A stretch of 11,653 nucleotides of DNA from contig CAZYPH010000069.1 of assembly GCA_964649095.1 (NCBI GenBank), positions 1 to 11,653 of the forward strand, read 5' to 3'. The stretch is from CAZYPH01 sp964649095. Lineage in GTDB: Bacteria > Bdellovibrionota > UBA1018 > UBA923. This document shows positions 6,119 to 11,653 of the stretch, in pieces. A model generated the notes under the pieces. It ran no database searches, had not been told where the DNA came from, and saw only the letters and a program-made list of their open reading frames with translations. Each line of letters starts with the position of its first letter. The stretch's first letter is position 1. A program made the position numbers and the translations under genes.

Positions 6119-7396
6119 ATGGGTATTCTTTCATCTCTATATACAGGTGTGTCTGGTTTACAAGCTAATGGTGAAGCGCTTGGTATTTATGGCGATAACT
6201 TGGCAAACGCCAACACAACTGGATTCAAAGTTTCTAGGCCAGAATTTCAAGACGTTATTTCAAAATCATTAAAAGGTATTTTGGGTGGTAACCAAATCGG
6301 TCGAGGTACCAAACTATCACACGTCGATCCAATTTTCTCGCAGGGTTCGATCGTACAGACGGAACGCTCAACAGACTTAGCACTGTCTGGTGACGGTTTT
6401 TTCGTTGTGGATGGTGGTGACGGTAGGTCGTTTACTCGAAACGGGGTTTTTAATTTCGATCGTACGGGTGCGTTGGCAACACTTGATGGCCAGAAAGTTA
6501 TGGGCTTTCAGGCAGATGAAAACGGTAAAGTTACGAACAAACTTACGGACATTAAAATCGATCGCACGGTGATTGATGCTAAGCGCACCTCAAAAGTAGA
6601 TATGTCGATGAACTTGGATATTCGCGCTGATAAAATACCTTTCGACATTAACAATCCCGATAAAACGGCGCAGTACTCGAATGGTTTTACTGTGTACGAC
6701 TCGGCAGGTAATGCCCACTTGATTACGTTGTACTTTGAAAAAACAGATGATGGTCTTTGGAAGTGGCATGCCATGGCCAAAGGCGATGAAATTCAAGGTG
6801 CGGAGAAAGGCAAAATCGTAGAGTGCGCCAACGGTACGTTGAAGTTTTCAACGGATGGTCGATTGGAAGAACAAAAAATCGACAAAAACGAGTTTAATTT
6901 TAACAAGGGAGCACTGCCGGGGCAAAAAATTGAGTTGTCGTTTGGTCGGTCGATTAAAGAAGGCGGCGAAGGTTTGCAAACTACACAATACGGCACAAAC
7001 TCAGACTTGTATAAACACATGCAAGATGGTTACACGGCGGGTACATTAGCTGGTCTATCGTTTAACGACGATGGTGTGTTGTCCGCTATGTATACCAACG
7101 GCGAGACTATAAATTTGGCGCAGGTGGCTGTTGCTAAGTTTGAAAATAACGAGGCACTGTTCAAAAAGGGTCAAAATCAGTTTCGCGAGTCGCGTAACTC
7201 GGGACAAGCCTTTATCGGCAAACCCGGCGAAGGTGGTCGTGGTAAAATCACTTCGAAATCGATTGAAGCTTCGACGACCGATATTGCGACTGAGTTCATT
7301 AACTTGATGACGACGCAGCGATCGTTCCAAGCGAATGCGCGCGCCGTGTCGACTGCGGATGAGTTGATGCAAGAAGTCTTGAATTTGAAGAAGTAA
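6119..7396 (+). CDS. flgE: FlgE, flagellar hook protein
   Basis: FlgE polymerises into the flexible hook joining the rod to the filament. The 425-residue protein carries both conserved ends that pair as the D0 coiled coil. The N-terminus reads SLYTGVSGLQANGEALGIYG followed by DNLANANTTGFK (26-37). The C-terminus reads FINLMTTQRSFQANAR followed by VSTADELMQEVLNL. Between them are the rod/hook-family elements DLALSGDGFFVV (86-97) and FTRNGVFNFD (105-114). The central region contains the FlgE-specific beta domain (YDSAGNAHLITLYFEKTDDG). It ends without the extra domains of rod proteins FlgG and FlgF and is longer than they are. A strong CAGGAGG (6104-6110) lies eight bases before the ATG, fitting high expression of a structural subunit. 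A strong terminator follows the gene. Confidence 0.96.
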   Translation: MGILSSLYTGVSGLQANGEALGIYGDNLANANTTGFKVSRPEFQDVISKSLKGILGGNQIGRGTKLSHVDPIFSQGSIVQTERSTDLALSGDGFFVVDGGDGRSFTRNGVFNFDRTGALATLDGQKVMGFQADENGKVTNKLTDIKIDRTVIDAKRTSKVDMSMNLDIRADKIPFDINNPDKTAQYSNGFTVYDSAGNAHLITLYFEKTDDGLWKWHAMAKGDEIQGAEKGKIVECANGTLKFSTDGRLEEQKIDKNEFNFNKGALPGQKIELSFGRSIKEGGEGLQTTQYGTNSDLYKHMQDGYTAGTLAGLSFNDDGVLSAMYTNGETINLAQVAVAKFENNEALFKKGQNQFRESRNSGQAFIGKPGEGGRGKITSKSIEASTTDIATEFINLMTTQRSFQANARAVSTADELMQEVLNLKK

Positions 7397-7408
7397 TTTA
7401 AACTAACT

Positions 7409-7468
7409 TCAGGCGTGGCATAACGTTTTTGCTTCGGCAGAGACTGGGTGCTGCGCCTGATTTTTTTT
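7409..7468 (+). terminator. Strong intrinsic terminator after flgE
   Basis: The arm TCAGGCGTGGCAT (7409-7421) pairs with GTGCTGCGCCTGA (7448-7460), of which the outer seven base pairs are perfect and the inner six include wobbles. Eight Ts follow at 7461-7468. The loop contains a small TGC/GCA hairpin closed by a TTCG tetraloop (about 7430-7439). It begins 12 bases after the flgE stop and separates the hook operon from the fliL operon. Confidence 0.88.
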
Positions 7469-7631
7469 CCGTCAAAATTAAGTCACCCTTACCGGACGGC
7501 TGAGTGGCTTGATTGTCAAAAGTCTTACATCGGTAAATTGTTCGCATCAAAAACACACCTAACTATAGAATTTAGCCAATAATATTAAAGGGCGTTATCT
7601 GCCCTATTCCAAAAATGCCCATTCTTCTTGC

Positions 7632-7647
7632 TGGCATGTGTGTTGCT
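7632..7647 (+). promoter_or_regulatory. Sigma-54 (RpoN) type -24/-12 promoter for the fliL operon
   Basis: TGGCATG-TGTG-TTGCT differs from the consensus TGGCACG-N4-TTGCW at a single base, and the invariant GG (7633-7634) and GC (7645-7646) are exactly ten bases apart. Transcription would start near 7658, about 68 bases before the fliL ATG. Sigma-54 promoters need an enhancer-binding activator; in flagellar systems this is a FlrC/FleQ/FlgR-type protein, not encoded in this window. A weaker sigma-70-like alternative (TTTACG at 7667-7672, 16-base spacer, TATATT at 7689-7694) is less convincing. Confidence 0.75.
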
Positions 7648-7666
7648 TATCTTAAGTCTAGATAAG
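7646..7666. repeat. Inverted repeat at the -12 and start-site region of the fliL promoter
   Basis: CTTATCT (7646-7652) and AGATAAG (7660-7666) form perfect seven-base arms around a seven-base spacer. The left arm overlaps the -12 GC. A regulator bound here would affect promoter opening; otherwise it may be coincidental. Confidence 0.4.
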
Positions 7667-7669
7667 TTT

Positions 7670-7685
7670 ACGCATAAGCATGCGT
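7670..7685. repeat. Short inverted repeat in the fliL 5' leader
   Basis: ACGCAT (7670-7675) and ATGCGT (7680-7685) form a six-base-pair stem with a four-base AAGC loop, placed in the predicted 5' untranslated leader about 40 bases before the fliL ATG. It could be a small mRNA stem-loop or an operator. Confidence 0.35.
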
Positions 7686-7725
7686 GTATATATTAAAAAT
7701 ATAATACTAGTTTGGAAATAAAATC

Positions 7726-8406
7726 ATGGCAGAAGAAAAAAGCACACCTGCACCTGAGCCTAGTTCTGGTGGGGGTGGTAGTAACAAACTTGTTATCATT
7801 GCTTCGCTACTGAACCTGATTGCGACGGGCGGCATCGTGGCCGTCCTGGTGATGTCGCACAATAAAGAGCAGAATAAACCAGTCATCGAAGATGTTTTGA
7901 AGGGCGAGCAAGAAGCCACTGGTGAAGAAGTGCATGCTGCAGCGGACGCTCACGGTGGTGGTCATGGTGAAGCCAAACCAGCCGATGCCCACGGCGGCGG
8001 TGGCGGTCATGGCGGCGGTGGTGGTCATGGTGGTGGCGGCGGCCACGGCGGTGGTCATGGCGGACCCGCACCAGCCTCAATTACGTTTGGGGACATGGGC
8101 AAAGTGATCGGTCTGGACACGTTTACTGTTAATCTCACAACTGGTTCGGGGTCAAACCCCAGATATGTGCGTATTAATGTTTCGGTAGAGCTTGAAAAAG
8201 GGGCGCCTGATGCCGAGTTTGAGGCTCGGCTACCTAGAGTGCGCGATACTGTTATTAATCTAATCAACTCGAAGCGCCCCGCTGAAATCAACTCGTTAGA
8301 AGCCCGCGAGTTATTAAAAGAAGAAATCAAAAAATCGATCAATGTGTTCATGACGCAAAGCAAAGTTAAGGCGGTCTATTTCACCAATTTTGCAATCAGT
8401 CAGTAA
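7726..8406 (+). CDS. fliL: FliL, flagellar stator-associated membrane protein with His/Gly-rich linker
   Basis: FliL is a single-pass inner-membrane protein whose periplasmic stomatin-like domain surrounds the motor stator and supports torque. The 226-residue protein has a Ser/Gly/Pro cytoplasmic N-terminus, one membrane helix at about 21-44, an acidic juxtamembrane stretch, then a His/Gly-rich segment (70-113) with eight histidines. The FliL domain follows at about 118-226 (GLDTFTVNL, YVRINVSVEL, LPRVRDTVINLI, AREL-LKEEIKKSIN, VYFTNFAISQ). The domain is complete; the family is usually 150-180 residues, and the excess is the linker. The ATG is preceded by TTGGA and a spacer of about ten bases. 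It is the first gene after the sigma-54-type promoter and heads fliLMNOP. Confidence 0.93.
   Translation: MAEEKSTPAPEPSSGGGGSNKLVIIASLLNLIATGGIVAVLVMSHNKEQNKPVIEDVLKGEQEATGEEVHAAADAHGGGHGEAKPADAHGGGGGHGGGGGHGGGGGHGGGHGGPAPASITFGDMGKVIGLDTFTVNLTTGSGSNPRYVRINVSVELEKGAPDAEFEARLPRVRDTVINLINSKRPAEINSLEARELLKEEIKKSINVFMTQSKVKAVYFTNFAISQ
7993..8046 (+). repeat. Three tandem 18-base units encoding Gly5-His in fliL
   Basis: Three consecutive 18-base units each encode five glycines and a histidine (H95, H101, H107); a further His (H89) precedes them. Third codon positions differ between units (GGC/GGT, CAT/CAC), so the DNA copies are imperfect while the peptide repeat is exact. This suggests the peptide is retained by selection or the expansion is not very recent. 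Confidence 0.85.
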
Positions 8407-8418
8407 GAGGGGATATTC

Positions 8419-9432
8419 GTGGCACAGGTATTATCGCAGAATGAGGTAGATGCACTCTTAAATGCAGTCGGTGATGGTGCCGTTGATTTAGGGGCCAATG
8501 CTCCTGATGCCAGCGGTGTAGCAGCAGATGGCAGCGCAGCTGAATCAGATCCAAATGTTGTCGTCTATGATTTAGCAAATCAAGACCGCGTGATTCGTGG
8601 GCGCATGCCGACGTTGGATATTATTTATGAACGTTTCATTCGTCTGTTTCGAATTAGCCTCTCTAATAGCTTGCGCAAGATTGCAACGATTTCGATTATT
8701 GCGACGGACATTCTAAAATTTGGTGAATTTGTAAATACGTTGCCCATTCCTAGTTGTATGGCAATTCTGCGTTTCGAATCGCTTCATGGGCCAAGTCTAA
8801 TGGTTTTTGAAAGCAAATTGGCCTATGCGTTAGTAGATTCTTTTTTTGGCGGGACTGATCGTGCCTACGCCAAAGCTGAAGGCAAGGAATTCACCCACAT
8901 CGAGTTATCGATTATAAAAAAAGTAATCGATCTTGCTATCTTAGACTTAGAAGAAGCATGGCTACCTGTACATAAATCTAAAATTTCATATATACGAACC
9001 GAAGTAAATCCACAGTTTGTGGGGGTTGTGCCACCTAGTGACGTAATTATCTCAACTACGTTTGAGGTAGAGCTTGAAAACGCGAGTGGCACCGTGGCGC
9101 TAGTCGTGCCGTATTCAACACTTGAGCCTATTAAACAAAAACTAACTCAGTCCTTTCAGGCTGAAAGCGATAGCAAAGATAAGATCTGGACAAAAACACT
9201 CTCAGAGCACGTCAATCAGGCCCATGCCGAGATGAAAGTAAATTTGGGTCATACCACTATTACAGTCGGCGACCTTGTAAACCTTAACGTTGGTGACATC
9301 ATTCCGTTAACGCAAGACGCCGATGGTGAGTTGGAGTTGTTGTTTGAAGGGTGTGCTAAATACAAGTGCCTCTTTGGCATTTCACGTGGCAATCGAGCGG
9401 TTCAGGTTACGGAAGTAATCGAGAAAGCATAA
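8419..9432 (+). CDS. fliM: FliM, flagellar motor switch protein
   Basis: FliM is the C-ring protein that binds phosphorylated CheY and sets the direction of rotation. The 337-residue protein begins with the CheY-binding peptide LSQNEVDALL (5-14), followed by an Ala/Gly/Asp linker (15-48). The middle domain (about 50-240) contains RGRMPTLDIIYERFIRLFRI, the GGTDRA block (144-149) and EFTHIELSIIKKVIDLAILD with L-E-E-A-W. The C-terminal SpoA domain (about 260-335) includes TITVGDLVNLNVGDIIPL and ISRGNRAVQVTEVIEK. Length and domain order are normal. The start is GTG at 8419, chosen because GAGGGGA (8407-8413) stands just upstream and the CheY-binding peptide lies immediately after. It follows fliL by 12 bases and precedes fliN by 12. 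Confidence 0.97.
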   Translation: MAQVLSQNEVDALLNAVGDGAVDLGANAPDASGVAADGSAAESDPNVVVYDLANQDRVIRGRMPTLDIIYERFIRLFRISLSNSLRKIATISIIATDILKFGEFVNTLPIPSCMAILRFESLHGPSLMVFESKLAYALVDSFFGGTDRAYAKAEGKEFTHIELSIIKKVIDLAILDLEEAWLPVHKSKISYIRTEVNPQFVGVVPPSDVIISTTFEVELENASGTVALVVPYSTLEPIKQKLTQSFQAESDSKDKIWTKTLSEHVNQAHAEMKVNLGHTTITVGDLVNLNVGDIIPLTQDADGELELLFEGCAKYKCLFGISRGNRAVQVTEVIEKA

Positions 9433-9444
9433 GAGGGTAACAAT

Positions 9445-9786
9445 ATGGCAGAAACATTAGCAGCAGTGCCATCGTCAGATGGAGCTACAGAAAAAAAAGG
9501 TAAAAACACGGAGCATCAGGCACCGGTGCAGACATTAGATTTTATTCTAGATGTGCCACTGCGTGTGACGGTGGAGCTGGGCCGCACGCGAATGATGATA
9601 CGCGACATACTACAGTTGGCTCAAGGATCGGTAGTCGAGCTGTCGAAGTTTGCAGGTGAACCACTTGAAGTACTTGTGAACGACAAACTCATCGCACGCG
9701 GTGAGGTGGTAGTTGTGAACGAAAAATTTGGAATACGGCTGACAGATATCATTTCACCAGTAGAACGTATCGAGCAACTTAAATAG
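9445..9786 (+). CDS. fliN: FliN, flagellar motor switch / C-ring protein
   Basis: FliN forms the lower C-ring with FliM and gives the export ATPase complex a docking site through FliH. The 113-residue protein has a variable hydrophilic N-terminus (1-28) and then a single SpoA domain (about 32-108). Recognisable elements are LDFILDVPLRVTVELGRTRM, IRDILQLAQGSVVEL, GEPLEVLVNDKLIARGEVVV and NEKFGIRLTDIIS. It lacks the CheC-like domain of FliY, so it is a classical FliN. GAGGG (9433-9437) directly after the fliM stop serves as the ribosome binding site. The length is usual for the family. Confidence 0.97.
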   Translation: MAETLAAVPSSDGATEKKGKNTEHQAPVQTLDFILDVPLRVTVELGRTRMMIRDILQLAQGSVVELSKFAGEPLEVLVNDKLIARGEVVVVNEKFGIRLTDIISPVERIEQLK

Positions 9787-9794
9787 GTACATAA

Positions 9795-10982
9795 ATGATT
9801 AAGTATATATATTATATAATATATTTTACCTTTGGCGCAACTTATATTGCATCGCCGGCGCTTTCAAGTGTGTCGCCTTTGTCTCATAATCAAATTGAGA
9901 ATATCGAAGTTAATAAAAAAGATAATGAAGTCTCTGTTCAGTTAAGATTTGCCTCAAAAATTACAGTAAAAGACTTAGAAAAAATTCAAGAGCGTAATTT
10001 TATTCAAGTAACGGTTCCGGCCCTTATGAAGTCGAGTCAAATTGAACGGATCGGACTTGGTGGAATCGAAAAAGTTTTTGCATACCCTTATGTCAGATTT
10101 GATCCGACAACGAAGACTCCTCTTAGTCGTGTGCGCATTATTTTTGACGCACAAACCGCTTTGGAAGGTGCATTGACCAAACTCAAGCTTAAGCAGAGTG
10201 GGGCGAACGCTATTGTTGTTTCATTTCCGATAGTGCCAAAAAAAGAAAAAGGGGTGCCGACAATTTCTGAGTCTGCAACGACTCAGTTAGAAGAAACTAT
10301 TTTGGATGAAGTGATCGCGTCGGAAAAAACAAAAGTTGTAGATCTTCAGGATACTCAGTCGGTTAAAGATGCACTGAGAAAGCCCAATTCAGACGCATTA
10401 TCTGCAGTCGATAAAAAGGCAAATGCAACGATCGGCGTTAGTGATAACCCAAGTAACCACTTTGCAAAAATGGTGATCAGCCTAGTTGTCGTTTTAGGTT
10501 TGTTTGTTGGTATTGTATTCGGCCTCAAGCGATACGCCGCGAATAGTCAGTTTAAGATACCTGGACTTAACATTGGAAAACACTTTGCGAAACGTGAACG
10601 CCTTATACAGGTAGTAGCGTCGCACTACTTTGGTGCTAAGAAATCGATTTCGATTGTTAAGATCGCCGGTGAATACATGGTTGTGAGTATTACGGATCAG
10701 AAGATTAGTTTGCTTTCAAAGCTGGGCCCTGAAGCAAAAATGGAAAAGGTTTTAGAAGAACGTTTCTGGGGCGGACAGTTCGAAAAACACTTAGATGCCT
10801 ATGCTGGCGACGCTCGGTTAACAAAAGATGTTGATCTGGACCAACTTATGGAAGGCCCTGCCTACAACGTAGATACCGAAGCCAAAACTATTGAAGCGCA
10901 AGTGCATGCAAGTGCACCGGCTGTTACCGATTTTAGAAAAAATATAAAAGAGAAATTGAAGTCATTAAAACCACTGTCATGA
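9795..10982 (+). CDS. fliO: FliO, enlarged export-gate assembly protein with periplasmic N-terminal domain
   Basis: FliO helps assemble the FliP-FliQ-FliR export gate. Typical FliO is about 100-150 residues with one membrane helix; this one has 395. A hydrophobic N-terminus (1-24) looks like a signal peptide. A beta-rich region at about 33-145 (VNKKDNEVSVQLRF, NFIQVTVPAL, SRVRIIFDA, ANAIVVSFP) resembles an AMIN-like periplasmic domain (inference). A charged linker (146-222) is followed by a membrane helix at about 226-244, then the cytoplasmic FliO domain at about 263-312 (RERLIQVVASHYFGAKKSIS, IAGEYMVVSITDQKISLLSKLG). A hydrophilic tail of about 80 residues follows. Position between fliN and fliP supports the call. 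The ribosome site is weak (TAGGT), eight bases after the fliN stop. The last codons overlap fliP by four bases. Confidence 0.85.
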   Translation: MIKYIYYIIYFTFGATYIASPALSSVSPLSHNQIENIEVNKKDNEVSVQLRFASKITVKDLEKIQERNFIQVTVPALMKSSQIERIGLGGIEKVFAYPYVRFDPTTKTPLSRVRIIFDAQTALEGALTKLKLKQSGANAIVVSFPIVPKKEKGVPTISESATTQLEETILDEVIASEKTKVVDLQDTQSVKDALRKPNSDALSAVDKKANATIGVSDNPSNHFAKMVISLVVVLGLFVGIVFGLKRYAANSQFKIPGLNIGKHFAKRERLIQVVASHYFGAKKSISIVKIAGEYMVVSITDQKISLLSKLGPEAKMEKVLEERFWGGQFEKHLDAYAGDARLTKDVDLDQLMEGPAYNVDTEAKTIEAQVHASAPAVTDFRKNIKEKLKSLKPLS

Positions 10983-11653
10983 TTATCGTGAGATCGTTTT
11001 TTATTATCGGCCTTCTAGTACTTTCGAGCTTTGCATACGGGCAAGATCGTGTGGCACGTGCCAGTAATAATACGACGCACGTCAAAATGGGGCCGCGTAG
11101 TAGCCAGGCACTGAGCGTGCCTACCATTTCACTCGGTCTCAATCAAAGCGGTCAACCCCAAGAAGTCGCAAACTCTATTAAGATAATGCTTTTGCTAACG
11201 GTCTTGACGTTGGCACCAGCGATTCTCATTTTGATGACATCGTTTACGCGTATTGTTGTGGTTCTGTCGTTTTTGAGGCAGGCCGTAGGCACGCAACAAA
11301 TGCCCCCCAATCAATTGATTGTTGGTTTGTCGCTGTTTTTAACCTACTTTGTAATGGCGCCCGTTTTTAAGAACATTCAATCTCAGGCTGTTGAGCCGTA
11401 TTTAGATAGCAAAATTTCACAGTCCGATGCCGTTACAAAAATCGAAGTGCCATTGCGTGGCTTCATGTTCAAACAGACACGAGACAAAGACATTGAAGTT
11501 ATGATGGGCCTTGCAAAACTCGGAAAGCCTGGCACGCGCGAAGACGTGCCAACTTATGTACTCATTCCGTCATTTATTATTAGTGAGCTTAAGACATCAT
11601 TTCAGATGGGTTTTATGCTATATATACCTTTTTTAATATTAGATATGATTATA
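10979..11653 (+). CDS. fliP: FliP, flagellar export-gate membrane protein (3'-truncated)
   Basis: FliP builds the core pore of the flagellar type III export gate with FliQ and FliR. The first 225 codons are present and the frame is open at the right edge; family length suggests a few dozen residues are missing. It starts with a cleavable-looking signal peptide (MIIVRSFFIIGLLVLSSFAYG, cut near 21), then a short periplasmic region. A first membrane helix precedes the signature at about 76-112 (LTLAPAILILMTSFTRIVVV, LSFLRQAVGTQQMPPNQ), and a second helix covers about 112-130. The periplasmic part contains GFMFKQTRDKDIEVM. The second family signature PSFIISELKTSFQMGFML lies at 197-214 and leads into the next helix. 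The ATG overlaps the fliO stop as ATGA, indicating coupled translation. Confidence 0.96.
   Translation, partial: MIIVRSFFIIGLLVLSSFAYGQDRVARASNNTTHVKMGPRSSQALSVPTISLGLNQSGQPQEVANSIKIMLLLTVLTLAPAILILMTSFTRIVVVLSFLRQAVGTQQMPPNQLIVGLSLFLTYFVMAPVFKNIQSQAVEPYLDSKISQSDAVTKIEVPLRGFMFKQTRDKDIEVMMGLAKLGKPGTREDVPTYVLIPSFIISELKTSFQMGFMLYIPFLILDMII

Larger units (their letters stand above)
7397..7725 (+). other. Non-coding control region between flgE and fliL
   Basis: This 329-base gap contains no credible gene on either strand. In order it holds the flgE terminator, a degenerate dyad (AAGTCAC at 7480-7486 with GTGGCTT at 7504-7510), a short AGGGC/GCCCT dyad (7589-7605), a sigma-54-type promoter (7632-7647), and two further inverted repeats before the fliL start. 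The stretch between about 7510 and 7630 is where an enhancer-binding activator might bind, but I cannot identify a known site. Confidence 0.7.

Noticed and set aside
7667..7694. Sigma-70 promoter TTTACG-16-TATATT before fliL
   Set aside because: The -35 matches only four of six bases and the sigma-54 element just upstream is far closer to its consensus.
7993..8046. 18-base tandem units as a CRISPR-like or non-coding repeat array
   Set aside because: They are contiguous, in frame, have no spacers and encode an exact Gly5-His peptide repeat inside fliL.
7807..8080. Antisense open frames rich in His/Thr or His/Arg opposite fliL
   Set aside because: They are by-products of the repetitive Gly/His codons of fliL, with no ribosome site and no family resemblance.
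10933..11142. Antisense open frame across the fliO-fliP junction
   Set aside because: It covers the well-supported overlapping ATGA junction and the FliP signal peptide coding region; no independent support.
1..11653. A wholly undescribed system such as a defence island, mobile element or biosynthetic cluster
   Set aside because: Every gene fits a flagellar role in a coherent order; no transposase, integrase, att site, toxin or nuclease pattern was seen.

Overview
The window is a continuous stretch of a bacterial flagellar locus, with every gene on the + strand. It runs from the end of fliH through fliI, fliJ, a membrane-anchored MgtE_N/MotE-like gene, fliK, flgD, a small conserved flagellar-operon gene and flgE. 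After a terminator and a 329-base gap it continues with fliL, fliM, fliN, fliO and the start of fliP. fliH is cut by the left edge and fliP by the right edge. I recognise all the genes at least to family level, and I see no mobile element, tRNA, rRNA or CRISPR array.

Organism (inference): a Gram-negative, flagellated, mildly AT-leaning bacterium. The fliHIJ-MotE-like-fliK-flgD-flgE order followed by fliLMNOP, the FliM/FliN switch without fliY, the long FliO with its own signal peptide, and a sigma-54-type promoter suggest a Bdellovibrio-like or other deltaproteobacteria-related lineage. The sequence alone does not prove this.

Region 1 (1-7396) encodes export-energising and hook-building parts. 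FliH, FliI and FliJ form the ATPase complex at the cytoplasmic face of the flagellar type III export gate. FliK measures hook length, FlgD caps the growing hook, and FlgE is the hook subunit. Genes from fliH to fliK are packed tightly or overlap. The start of fliK lies 95 bases inside the preceding gene and has a near-perfect Shine-Dalgarno sequence. flgD and flgE have short leaders carrying hairpins. Region 1 closes with a strong intrinsic terminator just after flgE.

Region 2 (7397-7725) is a non-coding control region. It holds the terminator, several inverted repeats and a close match to a sigma-54 (RpoN) -24/-12 promoter about 80 bases before fliL.

Region 3 (7726-11653) encodes the stator-associated protein FliL, with an unusual His/Gly-rich periplasmic linker, the C-ring switch proteins FliM and FliN, and the export-gate membrane proteins FliO (unusually large) and FliP. 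Spacing is short throughout, and fliO and fliP overlap by four bases, as expected for one transcription unit that probably continues past the right edge.

Nothing here amounts to a wholly new system. The points worth a second look are the fliK overlap, the His/Gly FliL linker, the enlarged FliO, the flgE leader hairpins and the sigma-54 promoter architecture.
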